Shown in pieces: positions 1 to 8,170 of a stretch of DNA of 12,544 bases. Source of the DNA: Candidatus Hodarchaeota archaeon. Lineage in GTDB: Archaea > Asgardarchaeota > Heimdallarchaeia > Hodarchaeales > Hodarchaeaceae. The first letter of the stretch is position 1. Each line of letters opens with the position of its first letter. The notes below the pieces were generated by a model. It was not told the DNA's origin and did not search any database. It saw only the letters and a program-made list of their open reading frames with translations. The stretch spans positions 1-12,544 of the forward strand of contig JAEOSP010000769.1 of the NCBI GenBank assembly GCA_016840305.1, given 5' to 3'. The position numbers and the translations under genes are program-made.

Positions 1-3000
1 AGGAGTGGCTTGTTCATCAACATCTGATATTCCATCTTGATCAGCATCCAACCCCATTGCCCCTTCACTCTTTTGTTCCGCTGGATCAGTGGGAGTGAGT
101 TCATAGGGTGAGGGATCAAGTGGTTTCCATGTAAACTCAATTTCCCAATCAGCGAATAGGAAAGTGAGTGTCACACTGAACCGCAGTATGATCTCCAAGA
201 AGATCTTAAGCGGCACCGGGTTCACCAGGTCCTGGAAAAACGTCAGAATGATTTCCATGGAGAAATCAAAACTTATTCCTACAATAAACAGATCGATTCC
301 GAAGTGAACTGCAAGCCCAAGAGTGATTTTTAATGTGAATGATCCTTCTTCTGGCCCTGTAGCTGATGCAGCTCTCTTCACTACCTCTACAAATATTCCA
401 AATGATACTGTTACTGTTATAGCATCTAATCCGAGGTATTCACCTACAGCATTGAGTGCTCCTGCAGTTCCACCTGTTAAAAAGTCCAATAATGTAAATG
501 TTCTTGATACTGTGATTGTGAATGAGAATCCCCATTCGATTACTTTAAAGAAGTTATCAGTATCAAAGACTCCTCCTTTAAGTGTAAATAGTTCTAATTC
601 AAACCATCCTTTTCCGGAAAATTCTAGTTCTAATCCAAGAGATTCTAGCAAGAAAGCCATTAGAGGATTATCCTCTGTTCCAAATCCTCCAAGTTCGAAT
701 CCTGCTTTGAATGTTGGAATCAGCTCGAAGAATGAGAATATTTTTCCGAAAAATGCCCCTATATCACCTTCAAAAGGATTCAACCCTCCAAATACTATGT
801 CTAGCATCCAATCAGTAAACGCATCGACATCAAAACCAAAATGAGGATAGAGTCCTAGTTCAATACCGATTTCAAATAAGCTTAATCCTCCCAATGCGAC
901 TGGTAAGCTTCCTGACCATTCAGGAGGCAATAAATCTGAATCATCAAGTGCACTGGTAATTGCTTCTAATAATTTATTGATTAGTATTTCTATTTGACCA
1001 CCCACCCAGTCCATTAGTTGTCCAAACAACCAACGCAAACCATCGTTGAAAATATCCTTCGCATTGAATACTATATCAAGAACTGTTCCAATAGCGTCCT
1101 TCAAATCAGTAACTGTTGTGATTCCAGGTATGCCTATACTTGCTACCATACCGTCATCTAGAAGACTTTCTAATGTGTTTTTTAATTCTGTGACTAGTTC
1201 TTCTGCTGTTGGGAGTTCTGAAGTTTCTGTTCCAAAGAATTTAGGGAAGATAAATTCCAATATATCTTTCACAAAGTCAATATCTATTCCACCAATTTCC
1301 TTTACTAATGATAGTCCAACATTCTGTATTAAAGCTTGTAATATTCCTTGAATTGAGTTCTCCTTTGCGGCCATGATAATTCTATAAAGGGCCATACCCA
1401 TTTCAGAGAATGTGCGGATTTTTGTCATTATCGTGCTATTGAAATCAAAGCTGGAACCAGAGAAGAGAAGTTTTATTGCACCATCAATGAGTTTTGCAGG
1501 ATCACTGAATAATGATTTGAAACTATCAACCGTACTTGCTACGTATTGTTTCATTTCATCTTTGTCAGTGATTACAGCTATTAAGGAGACTATTGTATTT
1601 ATTATACCTTTAATGGTATTACTATCAGGAAGTGATAGTGCTGCTCCACTACCGCCACCAACAATTCCTAAAACAAGGTCTATTGTTTCATTTAGAGTTG
1701 GTAAGTTATTTTTATCAGTAAAATCACCATTTATTGCACCAGCTACCATTGTTGATGCTGTGACTATCATCGTTTGAATACTGGAATCGATTGTAAATCC
1801 TAGTTGACTTTTAAGCGTGTTAATACCGCTTGCCAAACCTGCTTTGAAATCGGTTACTGAACTTGCTGCTGTTTCTTTTGCTTCTGAGATCAGAAGATTG
1901 ATTTTTTGGATCAAAGCAGATATTTGTTCGGTAGTTATTCCCAGATCAAAAAGCGACATAATTTCATTGAGTATATCTGCTAAAGGTAAATCAATGAATT
2001 TTATACCCGACATTATTAATTTAATAATGACACCAATTTTACTGGAATATTCTTCAGCTATTGAACTATCAAAAGCTCCAATCACTAATTCCAATAATTG
2101 AGGTAAATATTCATTTATTAAATTTTTAACGTCGAATTTTGCTAAGAAATCCATTGCTCCTTTTAAGAAAAGTGTTATTTTCTCAACGTAACCAGTAATT
2201 TCACTTACACTCAAACCAAGTGTATCTTTACAGAATTTTTCTACTAGTGATGTTAAGTATCTATCACTCATAACTGAAAGCAAAGCATCTAAGAAATTCC
2301 CACCGCCACTATGAAGTTCATCAATTACCCCTACACTTAAATCCAAGACTTCAGTTATAATCGTTTTAAAGTAACCGAGAGAACTCATTACATCCTCTGG
2401 TATAAGTAAATCCATTAATCGAGTAATAATATCGCTTATAGCAGAGAAATCGCCTCTTAACAGTGGAATAGCATCAAAAATTAATTCTATATACGGTACC
2501 ATTTCCTCAGGAAAAGGAATTAATCCACGAATTATCTCAAATAACGCACTTAATCCTGATTCAACATCCATATCTCCTGAAAAGAACCCAAGCATCGCTT
2601 CTATTAGTTCAAAAGCTGTCTCTATTTGTTCCATGGCAGATTCTGAAATAGAAATTTCATCTCCCACCATCTCCAGAAATATTTCCAGTAATAGATCAAT
2701 GATTCCACCAATCGGTCCTTGTAAACCTGACTCCAGAGGTAAGAACCCAATAATAAGATCTCCTAAACCTAGCGCTTCCTCAGTGGATTTTTTAATATAC
2801 ATAGCTGGTTTATTTTCTTCTGGGAGTTCTCGTAACTCATCTAGTGTATATTTTGCCTCCAGTTCCCTTGGGAATCGTTCTTTCATTTCTTCAAAACGTT
2901 GTTGCTTTAATACTAGATCTTCTTCTCCCATTGGATCTACAGTATCAAAATTTCTTTCCACAATGCTATTGATATTTTCTGAGAAATATTTAATGCTCAA

Positions 3001-3660
3001 CTTCCGGATGTTTATACCAGCATTGTAATAATCTGAATACTGTTCGTATCCTGTCTCTAATATATCAGCTACAGTCCATACACACCAAAGATATGCTAAT
3101 TGAGCGTCTAAAACATCAGATCCCTCAATCCAGACATTGTGGATGTACTTTGGGGCTATATAATTGTAAAGCTGATTGGCATTTCCCATTCCCAGTATGT
3201 GTTGTTGTTGTGGGTAGGATTTCAAATAAGAGGCAAAAATCTCCCAATTCACCAGTTCTCCTATCATAACTCCCTCCAATGTTGTATCAAAAATATACAA
3301 CAATATATTATATTGCGGGTCGTTGATAGACTTTATTTCATCAATACTTCCCACAGGAATCAGGTCAATAGATTTATATATTAGGCGTAAAGAGTTATAA
3401 AGGGAAACAGCTGTTCCTGCAATCACTAAATCACTAGGGTGATAGAATATACCTATTCTTTCATCCAGTTCATAGCTATAAATGACCTGTTTTGATTGTT
3501 TTTCTACAGCCTTGTTTGTCTCTACACGATAAGCAATCGCGCTAACACTAGATGAAAGCATAAGAAGTATAAATACAACACCTAAACTGAGTTGTAATAC
3601 TCGCTTAGGAGTAATCTTGTTATCTTTTAGATATTCACGTACAACATCCACTTCGTACAT
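1..3660 (-). CDS. Giant exported/surface protein, 3' end beyond window (partial)
   Basis: I translated the minus strand by hand from the ATG at 3658-3660 to base 1. All 1220 codons are open, so the protein continues past the window. Residues 1-20 are charged, 21-36 form a hydrophobic core (LGVVFILLML), and SSVSA at 37-41 could be a signal-peptidase site; it is either secreted or N-terminally anchored. Residues about 62-170 alternate strands and helices (GIFYHPSDL, YNILLYIFD) like a Rossmannoid domain. Residues about 290-930 are serial amphipathic helices rich in Leu, Ile, Asp and Glu, without an exact repeat. Residues about 940-1180 contain long alternating-hydrophobic strands (ELELFTLKGG, FSVTLTFLFADWEIEF). 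The visible end, DADQDGISDVDE (1205-1216), is a thrombospondin-3/EF-hand-like calcium motif. I recognise no named family. It may be a structural surface protein or a lipid-interacting envelope protein; both are inferences. An in-frame stop upstream, with no other start codon between, fixes the start. Confidence 0.85.
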   Translation of the reverse strand, partial: MYEVDVVREYLKDNKITPKRVLQLSLGVVFILLMLSSSVSAIAYRVETNKAVEKQSKQVIYSYELDERIGIFYHPSDLVIAGTAVSLYNSLRLIYKSIDLIPVGSIDEIKSINDPQYNILLYIFDTTLEGVMIGELVNWEIFASYLKSYPQQQHILGMGNANQLYNYIAPKYIHNVWIEGSDVLDAQLAYLWCVWTVADILETGYEQYSDYYNAGINIRKLSIKYFSENINSIVERNFDTVDPMGEEDLVLKQQRFEEMKERFPRELEAKYTLDELRELPEENKPAMYIKKSTEEALGLGDLIIGFLPLESGLQGPIGGIIDLLLEIFLEMVGDEISISESAMEQIETAFELIEAMLGFFSGDMDVESGLSALFEIIRGLIPFPEEMVPYIELIFDAIPLLRGDFSAISDIITRLMDLLIPEDVMSSLGYFKTIITEVLDLSVGVIDELHSGGGNFLDALLSVMSDRYLTSLVEKFCKDTLGLSVSEITGYVEKITLFLKGAMDFLAKFDVKNLINEYLPQLLELVIGAFDSSIAEEYSSKIGVIIKLIMSGIKFIDLPLADILNEIMSLFDLGITTEQISALIQKINLLISEAKETAASSVTDFKAGLASGINTLKSQLGFTIDSSIQTMIVTASTMVAGAINGDFTDKNNLPTLNETIDLVLGIVGGGSGAALSLPDSNTIKGIINTIVSLIAVITDKDEMKQYVASTVDSFKSLFSDPAKLIDGAIKLLFSGSSFDFNSTIMTKIRTFSEMGMALYRIIMAAKENSIQGILQALIQNVGLSLVKEIGGIDIDFVKDILEFIFPKFFGTETSELPTAEELVTELKNTLESLLDDGMVASIGIPGITTVTDLKDAIGTVLDIVFNAKDIFNDGLRWLFGQLMDWVGGQIEILINKLLEAITSALDDSDLLPPEWSGSLPVALGGLSLFEIGIELGLYPHFGFDVDAFTDWMLDIVFGGLNPFEGDIGAFFGKIFSFFELIPTFKAGFELGGFGTEDNPLMAFLLESLGLELEFSGKGWFELELFTLKGGVFDTDNFFKVIEWGFSFTITVSRTFTLLDFLTGGTAGALNAVGEYLGLDAITVTVSFGIFVEVVKRAASATGPEEGSFTLKITLGLAVHFGIDLFIVGISFDFSMEIILTFFQDLVNPVPLKIFLEIILRFSVTLTFLFADWEIEFTWKPLDPSPYELTPTDPAEQKSEGAMGLDADQDGISDVDEQATP

Positions 3661-3671
3661 TATTTCAAACC

Positions 3672-3699
3672 ATCCGAGAAGTTTTTTAAAAAATCCGAG
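3672..3699. repeat. Two direct copies of ATCCGAG, 21 bases apart, in the leader of the giant gene
   Basis: ATCCGAG occurs at 3672-3678 and again at 3693-3699, exactly 21 bases apart (two helical turns). The perfect palindrome TTTTTTAAAAAA (3682-3693) lies between them. On the minus strand the copies flank the expected transcription start and lie between the TATA element and the ATG, a position where a repressor could bind. There is no Shine-Dalgarno sequence before this start. Regulatory function is inferred from position only. Confidence 0.35.
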
Positions 3700-3713
3700 G
3701 CTTCTCTCTAGAC

Positions 3714-3727
3714 TTCTTTATAAATAA
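3714..3727 (-). promoter_or_regulatory. TATA-like element for the giant gene
   Basis: The minus strand reads CTTATTTATAAAG here, a good archaeal TATA match. A start site about 25 bases downstream would fall near 3690, leaving a leader of about 30 bases before the ATG at 3660. No initiator or BRE could be confirmed by eye. Confidence 0.5.
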
Positions 3728-3819
3728 GTTACGAGCATAATAGGGACGCTGGGGATTTAAAAATCACATTGAATCACTTTTCAGCCAATTTTACTTTAAA
3801 AGAAAGTTTCAGTTTCTAG

Positions 3820-3840
3820 TAGCATTTTGTCGGAATGCTA
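3820..3840 (+). repeat. Perfect 7-base inverted repeat with following T tract
   Basis: TAGCATT (3820-3826) and AATGCTA (3834-3840) are exact reverse complements around a seven-base loop, TTGTCGG, and TTTT follows at 3841-3844. On the plus strand this looks like a small terminator hairpin, but no plus-strand gene lies upstream of it. It could instead be an operator. A G-T pair and an A-T pair can extend the stem by two. Confidence 0.4.
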
Positions 3841-3990
3841 TTTTCACACCTGCTCAGAGGGATTAGAATGAATTTTGACCTTCTAGTTCTTCCTGATATC
3901 AACAAAATTACAAATCATTGTATAAATGTGAAAAATGAATCGATTTTTCGGTTGCGGTAGAGATATTCTTAATCTCGGAAATGCCATTCA

Positions 3991-4000
3991 CTTATAATTA
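3991..4000 (+). promoter_or_regulatory. TATA-like element for the staygreen gene
   Basis: CTTATAATTA is the best TATA-like sequence before the staygreen gene. It predicts a transcript start near 4020, giving a leader of about 40 bases to the first TTG (4062) or about 75 bases to the second (4098). Confidence 0.4.
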
Positions 4001-4061
4001 TCCACACTAACTGGATCACCCCTTGTGAAAGAATGTTTAAGAGAATATTATCAATTTACCC

Positions 4062-4565
4062 TTGATTATAAACAGTGAATTCTTTGGGGTTAATAATTTG
4101 AGTCGGTTAAATCCAAATAAACTTCATGTTTCTATTCTACCTCCAGCAACTGTAGATTCCCCTCTTTTCCCTCGTTGTTACACTTTAACACATTCGGATC
4201 AGACTGGGGATTTATTTTTAACTATTGGAGTTGAGTTTAACAAAAAACAATTGCGAGGATGGCAAACTCGAATAATGCGCGATGAGGTATTAGCTGAATG
4301 GTTAAAGACCGACGATAACCATTCTCTTAATGTCTATTGCCAGATAAGTGGTGGAATTGGAACCTCAGGTTTTCGGGATAGAATTTTTCGCCAAGAATTG
4401 CCCTTAGTATTGGAAACTTTTCGATATGGAGATCAACAATTTTTTGATGCAAATCCCGAATTTGATAAGACACCAATATTCATCCATTTCCGCTCAAAAA
4501 AGGATAAGTACAATAAAATCGAAAACTGGGGGTTCCCAGAGAATTATAAGATAAGAGAAACCTAA
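4062..4565 (+). CDS. Staygreen (SGR/Mg-dechelatase)-family protein
   Basis: The sequence matches the staygreen domain along most of its length: LHVSILPP, YTLTHSDQTGDLFLTIG, GWQTRIMRDEVLAEW, CQISGG, and RQELPLVLETFRYGD. Plant and bacterial SGR proteins remove the central Mg from chlorophyll a, producing pheophytin a. From memory, H32, D34 and D62 are essential in a studied bacterial SGR. Here H44, D46 and D74 have the same spacing, and numbering from the inner TTG at 4098 gives exactly 32, 34 and 62. That inner TTG has GGGG eight bases upstream (4086-4089), so translation probably begins at 4098 and yields 155 residues. The coordinates give the longest frame; an in-frame stop at 4038-4040 and the lack of an ATG exclude an earlier start. 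No signal peptide or membrane segment is seen. The gene converges with the methyltransferase gene, 30 bases apart. The family assignment is firm; the substrate in this organism is unknown. Confidence 0.88.
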   Translation: MIINSEFFGVNNLSRLNPNKLHVSILPPATVDSPLFPRCYTLTHSDQTGDLFLTIGVEFNKKQLRGWQTRIMRDEVLAEWLKTDDNHSLNVYCQISGGIGTSGFRDRIFRQELPLVLETFRYGDQQFFDANPEFDKTPIFIHFRSKKDKYNKIENWGFPENYKIRET

Positions 4566-4595
4566 TAGCTAATGATTAAATTTTACCACTTGCTA

Positions 4596-5282
4596 TTAAT
4601 TCTTTGTTAACTCGATCCTTACAAAAATTGGAGAACCTATTAAGGATGTTTTCACTAATTTATAAGCATTGGAAAACCTAGATTGTTTTAAAATGGTTCT
4701 AAGATCATCAAACGAATACAATTTTAATCCCAAATGATGACCATATTTTAGTCCAAGAATATTAAACCTAATTGCGAAAAATCGTCGAAATCTATTTGCA
4801 TCTTTTAAATGTACTTTAATGGCTTCTTTAAGTTGATCCATGTCTAATTCTTTGTATGGTTCCCACAAAATACCATTACCACTCGGTTTCAAGATACGAT
4901 GTATTTCATCAAGACACGAAATAGGATTTTCCCAATAACTAAAGGACGAAGAACAAGTCACAATATCAAAAAAATTGTCATCAAATGCTGTTTTCTCTAT
5001 ATTCCCAGTGAGTACTGTTGCAGATACTTCGAATTTCTCAAGATTTTTCTGGGATATTTCAACCATATTTTCGTTGATATCAATTGCATAAAGCTCAAGG
5101 TTAGGATTTAGATCATGGAGTGATTTAAGTAAATAACCCCCTCCTGTTCCGATGTCTAGAACTGATCCAGATTTGATTCTCGTGTTTATCTCTTCTGCAA
5201 TCTCATTATACATTCCCCCTTCATATCGTTTTTTGAAAACATAATTACTGAATTGTTTAAGAAAATAGGATACAATTAACAT
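4596..5282 (-). CDS. Class I SAM-dependent methyltransferase
   Basis: This is a 228-residue soluble protein with the Methyltransf_11/25 pattern. Motif I is VLDIGTGGGYLL (41-52). The acidic residue that holds the SAM ribose is D68 in LYAIDIN. Motif post-II is GNIEKTAFDDNFFDIVTC (93-110), and the HRILKPSGNGILWEP strand-loop is at 128-142. The C-terminal part, which normally determines the acceptor, has no recognisable signature, so the substrate cannot be named. The ATG lies six bases after the stop of the GH2 gene on the same strand, with no ribosome-binding site of its own, so the pair is probably one transcript with coupled translation. Length is typical of the family and the motifs are intact. 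It converges with the staygreen gene. Confidence 0.88.
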   Translation of the reverse strand: MLIVSYFLKQFSNYVFKKRYEGGMYNEIAEEINTRIKSGSVLDIGTGGGYLLKSLHDLNPNLELYAIDINENMVEISQKNLEKFEVSATVLTGNIEKTAFDDNFFDIVTCSSSFSYWENPISCLDEIHRILKPSGNGILWEPYKELDMDQLKEAIKVHLKDANRFRRFFAIRFNILGLKYGHHLGLKLYSFDDLRTILKQSRFSNAYKLVKTSLIGSPIFVRIELTKN

Positions 5283-5288
5283 CTTTTA

Positions 5289-7769
5289 TCACTCATTCTG
5301 TTTAATGTGGACATTGATAGATTTTTCAGGGTAGTTCCAGATTGAAAGTTTGATTTTAGGAGTTAGTAAATCCTGGTTTAGAAGAACTTCATAGGGAGTG
5401 TTTTGGGGTATTACTAAACAATTTTCTTCTGGTTCTAGGGATGGGTCGAGTTTTAAAATAAAAATAATTTCTTTTGAAACTATATTCAATTTTTTTGAGG
5501 TAGAAGAATAAACTAATTTAATTTCTGGGTTTGGAATTTGTAGATTTACAACATCTTTCATCAATGAATAGTTTGTGACTCTACCGAAGTTACTTTCAAA
5601 AATTAAATAGACAATTTCTGATTGCTGCGAAGGACTATACTCTGTTGATGAAATTTGATTGGCTTTAATCGTAATATTTGAACAATTTTCACTAATTAAA
5701 GAATTTGGAAGTTTATATTCTCTAATAGTAAGCTTTCCCTCTACATCATTTAAACTATCGTTAATCACCGATACTATATTATTATGAACATCAAAAACTG
5801 GGTGAATCTTAGCGAATGCTTTCTTTACAAGCCAATAAGCCATTTTAGGACGATTATAGTAATCTACCAATGACCAACAAATAGTTGGCCATGGTTCATT
5901 GAATTGCCAGATCAATGCACCAGTCATTTGCCATTTTCTTCCACGCCAAGTATCTATTGCGTATTTCAACCCAAAAGCTTGAGCTGTTTGTGTGTAGACA
6001 ATGTAATCTGTGATATTTTTTGGTTCTTTGAATTTCACTAAATTTACTTCTATCTTTGGCATATTACAGTTATGAAAATCCCAGATTTCATTATATTCTT
6101 GCTGATTTTCTGAACTAAAGATCTCATCAATGGTTTTTTGGACAGGAAAGCTTTGAATTCCAAATTCTGAAATGAAAATTCCATTTTCATTATAATAATG
6201 CTCATAATCAGGAGGTTTTAAATCGGGTTGATCTAATCCATGCCAAACTTCCCAATTATGACGATTTCCTTCAAGAGGTGAGTTGGGATCGAAATCGAAT
6301 GAATGTTCAGACGATGGACTCCAGGGACTTGATCTCCAATAAGGTCTACTCGGATCAAGTTCCTTACATGCATTCATCTTTAGTAGATGAAGTTTCTCTC
6401 CTATTCTCTTTTCTTCTCTATAACTTGATGTATAATGCTGGAAATCTATCCATTCATTTTCATTGTTTCCATTCCAAAGAACAATGGAGGGGTGGTTACG
6501 TAATCTTCTTATAATACCTCTAACTTCATTATTAACATTTTCTAGGTATTCACCTGTTTGAGGATAAACAGAACAAGCGAATTGAAAGTCATGCCAAATC
6601 ATTAGTCCTAATTCATCACAAAGATTGTAAAATTCTTCCTTCTCGACTACTCCACCACCCCAAATGCGTATCATATTGAAATTTGCGTTCCTTGCAAGTA
6701 GAAGTAAGGATTGATATTTTTCATACTGACTAAAGTTAAGTAGGGAATCCGTTGGAACCCAGTTCGCTCCTTTTGACCAAATTTTAGTATCATTAATTTT
6801 AAAAACAAATGTTTGTCTTCCTTTCTCCTGTAATACTAGCTCTATCTTTCTTATACCAAATGTCGTCTCTTTTAATTCATCGTGAGTGATAGTAGATATT
6901 TTTAAAATATATAGATTTTGTTTTCCATACCCGTTTGGCCACCATAATTCAACTTGGGGAAGATATATGGTAGATTTTATCTGTGAATGACCTTTCTCCA
7001 GCTTGGATGTAAATTTTTCTTTGTATATACTTTTATTTGTTTCTTTGAAGAAAATTTCTAAAGAAAAATCCACATCCATCTGAATTTTCGTTTGTACAGA
7101 CCACTGGACATTGATAGAAGCCTTATTTTCAGAAATATCCTCGGTATACACAAAAATATCTTCTATTGTCAGATCATTTTTCTCCTTTATTTCGACAGTT
7201 CCTATTCCTATAAGCAATGTCCGTGGACTAAAATCCCATCCATAATTATAGGTTGGTCTACGTACAAAAACTCGATCTAAGGGATTCTTGATTGGAGGGA
7301 AATCATATGATTCTTCATCAATATAACTCATATGAGGAATTAGTATAAGAATAAGGAGGGTGGTCGAAATTACCTTTGGAATAGCGATTTTCTTCTTAAG
7401 AAATGCATTATTTGAAGATCCGATTCTTTTTCCATCTAGGAAAATATCAGCATTTGTATCTATCCAGTCAAACTCAAGATAATAGTCTTTTGAAGGATCT
7501 AATTCTGGGACGGGATGAACAAGAATTAAGCAATTATATTCTAACGGGGTGAAGCGATCAATATTCTTCTCAAAATACGGATTGAAATTTTCTAATATAG
7601 CTAAATTAGATTGTAGTGTGCCTGGGACTTTGAATGATTGAAATACTAGGTCAATTTTAGTTAAATCGTCTTCATGTTTAAGAAGAGGAATAATTTCTTT
7701 AATATTATTTAATTCAGACGATTCGATTCGAGTAAATCTCCAATCATTAAGGAAAAGGGATTTCTTCAT
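5289..7769 (-). CDS. GH2 beta-mannosidase-type glycoside hydrolase
   Basis: This 826-residue protein has the full GH2 layout. An N-terminal jelly-roll spans about 1-195 (NDWRF, VPGTLQSNL, DWIDTNADIFLDG), and immunoglobulin-like domains include WWPNGYG at 276-282. A TIM barrel starts near GANWVPTDS (334-342) and contains RIWGGGVVEKEEFYNLCDELG. The acid/base is E437 in WNGNNE and the nucleophile is E535 in ISEFG. The NGNNE form and the WHDFQFACSVYP segment favour beta-mannosidase (release of terminal beta-D-mannose) over beta-galactosidase or glucosaminidase. No signal peptide is present, so it should act in the cytoplasm on imported oligosaccharides. Human lysosomal beta-mannosidase is about 880 residues, so this is near full length. 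It leads a two-gene unit with the methyltransferase. The start has no Shine-Dalgarno sequence; a TATA-like element about 30 bases upstream implies a very short leader. Confidence 0.92.
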   Translation of the reverse strand: MKKSLFLNDWRFTRIESSELNNIKEIIPLLKHEDDLTKIDLVFQSFKVPGTLQSNLAILENFNPYFEKNIDRFTPLEYNCLILVHPVPELDPSKDYYLEFDWIDTNADIFLDGKRIGSSNNAFLKKKIAIPKVISTTLLILILIPHMSYIDEESYDFPPIKNPLDRVFVRRPTYNYGWDFSPRTLLIGIGTVEIKEKNDLTIEDIFVYTEDISENKASINVQWSVQTKIQMDVDFSLEIFFKETNKSIYKEKFTSKLEKGHSQIKSTIYLPQVELWWPNGYGKQNLYILKISTITHDELKETTFGIRKIELVLQEKGRQTFVFKINDTKIWSKGANWVPTDSLLNFSQYEKYQSLLLLARNANFNMIRIWGGGVVEKEEFYNLCDELGLMIWHDFQFACSVYPQTGEYLENVNNEVRGIIRRLRNHPSIVLWNGNNENEWIDFQHYTSSYREEKRIGEKLHLLKMNACKELDPSRPYWRSSPWSPSSEHSFDFDPNSPLEGNRHNWEVWHGLDQPDLKPPDYEHYYNENGIFISEFGIQSFPVQKTIDEIFSSENQQEYNEIWDFHNCNMPKIEVNLVKFKEPKNITDYIVYTQTAQAFGLKYAIDTWRGRKWQMTGALIWQFNEPWPTICWSLVDYYNRPKMAYWLVKKAFAKIHPVFDVHNNIVSVINDSLNDVEGKLTIREYKLPNSLISENCSNITIKANQISSTEYSPSQQSEIVYLIFESNFGRVTNYSLMKDVVNLQIPNPEIKLVYSSTSKKLNIVSKEIIFILKLDPSLEPEENCLVIPQNTPYEVLLNQDLLTPKIKLSIWNYPEKSINVHIKQNE

Positions 7770-7798
7770 AATGGAAAAAGAGGTGTAATCTCTTTTAG

Positions 7799-7810
7799 AA
7801 TTTTATTTGA
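7799..7810 (-). promoter_or_regulatory. TATA-like element for the GH2-methyltransferase unit
   Basis: The minus strand reads TCAAATAAAATT. The predicted start site is near 7778, so the transcript would have a leader of roughly ten bases, which fits the lack of a ribosome-binding site before the ATG at 7769. The surroundings are AT-rich, so the match is weak evidence on its own. Confidence 0.35.
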
Positions 7811-7971
7811 TTAACTTTCCAAAATCTTAATTTCGATTATGTTACATCAAAGAAATTATTGTTGAAGTTTTGACTACATTTTTTTGATTTTTTTCCTTCT
7901 CTTTTAATTCTGCTAATGCCTTAAAAAATATAAATTCACTAATTTTTGTCTTTTTAAGATACAGTAATTTG

Positions 7972-8013
7972 TTAGTACCTATCATATTTACCTTAGTACC
8001 TATCATATTTACC
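7972..8013. repeat. Perfect 21-base tandem duplication
   Basis: Two identical, adjacent 21-base units occupy 7972-7992 and 7993-8013. Each begins TTAGTACCTATCATA and ends TTTACC. The period equals two turns of the helix, so a dimeric or side-by-side regulator could bind the same face twice. The copies lie about 170 bases before the ICMT-like gene and about 200 before the GH2 gene, so either or both could be controlled. A recent slippage duplication is the simpler alternative. Confidence 0.9.
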
Positions 8014-8170
8014 AAGGAGATTCACTGAAATAATAAGATTTTTCCGTGGCGACAATAAAGCTTTAGTCGTAAAACAACGGTTTGACGATGTTCTCTAAAC
8101 CTCCTACTTTTAAACTAGAAATTTCTCTAGTTAATGACTTTCAAAAATCTCTGACCCAATGGAAACATTA

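Larger units (their letters stand above)
3661..4061. other. Divergent intergenic region between the giant gene and the staygreen gene
   Basis: These 401 bases separate two genes transcribed away from each other. They hold the TATA element and 21-base-spaced repeat of the giant gene, a hairpin at 3820-3840, and a TATA-like element for the staygreen gene. A 30-codon open frame at 3868-3960 (plus) starts with MNFDLLVLPD and follows a weak GAGGG at 3857-3861. It has no recognisable domain, so I do not call it a gene. No RNA gene is visible. Confidence 0.5.

Noticed and set aside
323..3384. Several plus-strand open frames of 80-170 codons opposite the giant gene
   Set aside because: They are low-complexity Ser/Pro/Asn/Lys translations of the antisense strand of a continuous 1220-codon minus-strand frame that has a start, a signal segment and coherent domains.
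3868..3960. 30-codon plus-strand open frame with weak GAGGG before its ATG
   Set aside because: Too short to judge by composition and without a recognisable motif. Conservation in relatives would be needed to call it a gene.
6278..7280. Plus-strand frames of 60-80 codons inside the GH2 gene
   Set aside because: They are antisense to the catalytic and sandwich domains of the glycosidase and have no coherent protein features.
7879..7896. Two runs of seven T on the plus strand, like archaeal terminators
   Set aside because: No plus-strand gene precedes them; the region is AT-rich and lies between divergent genes.
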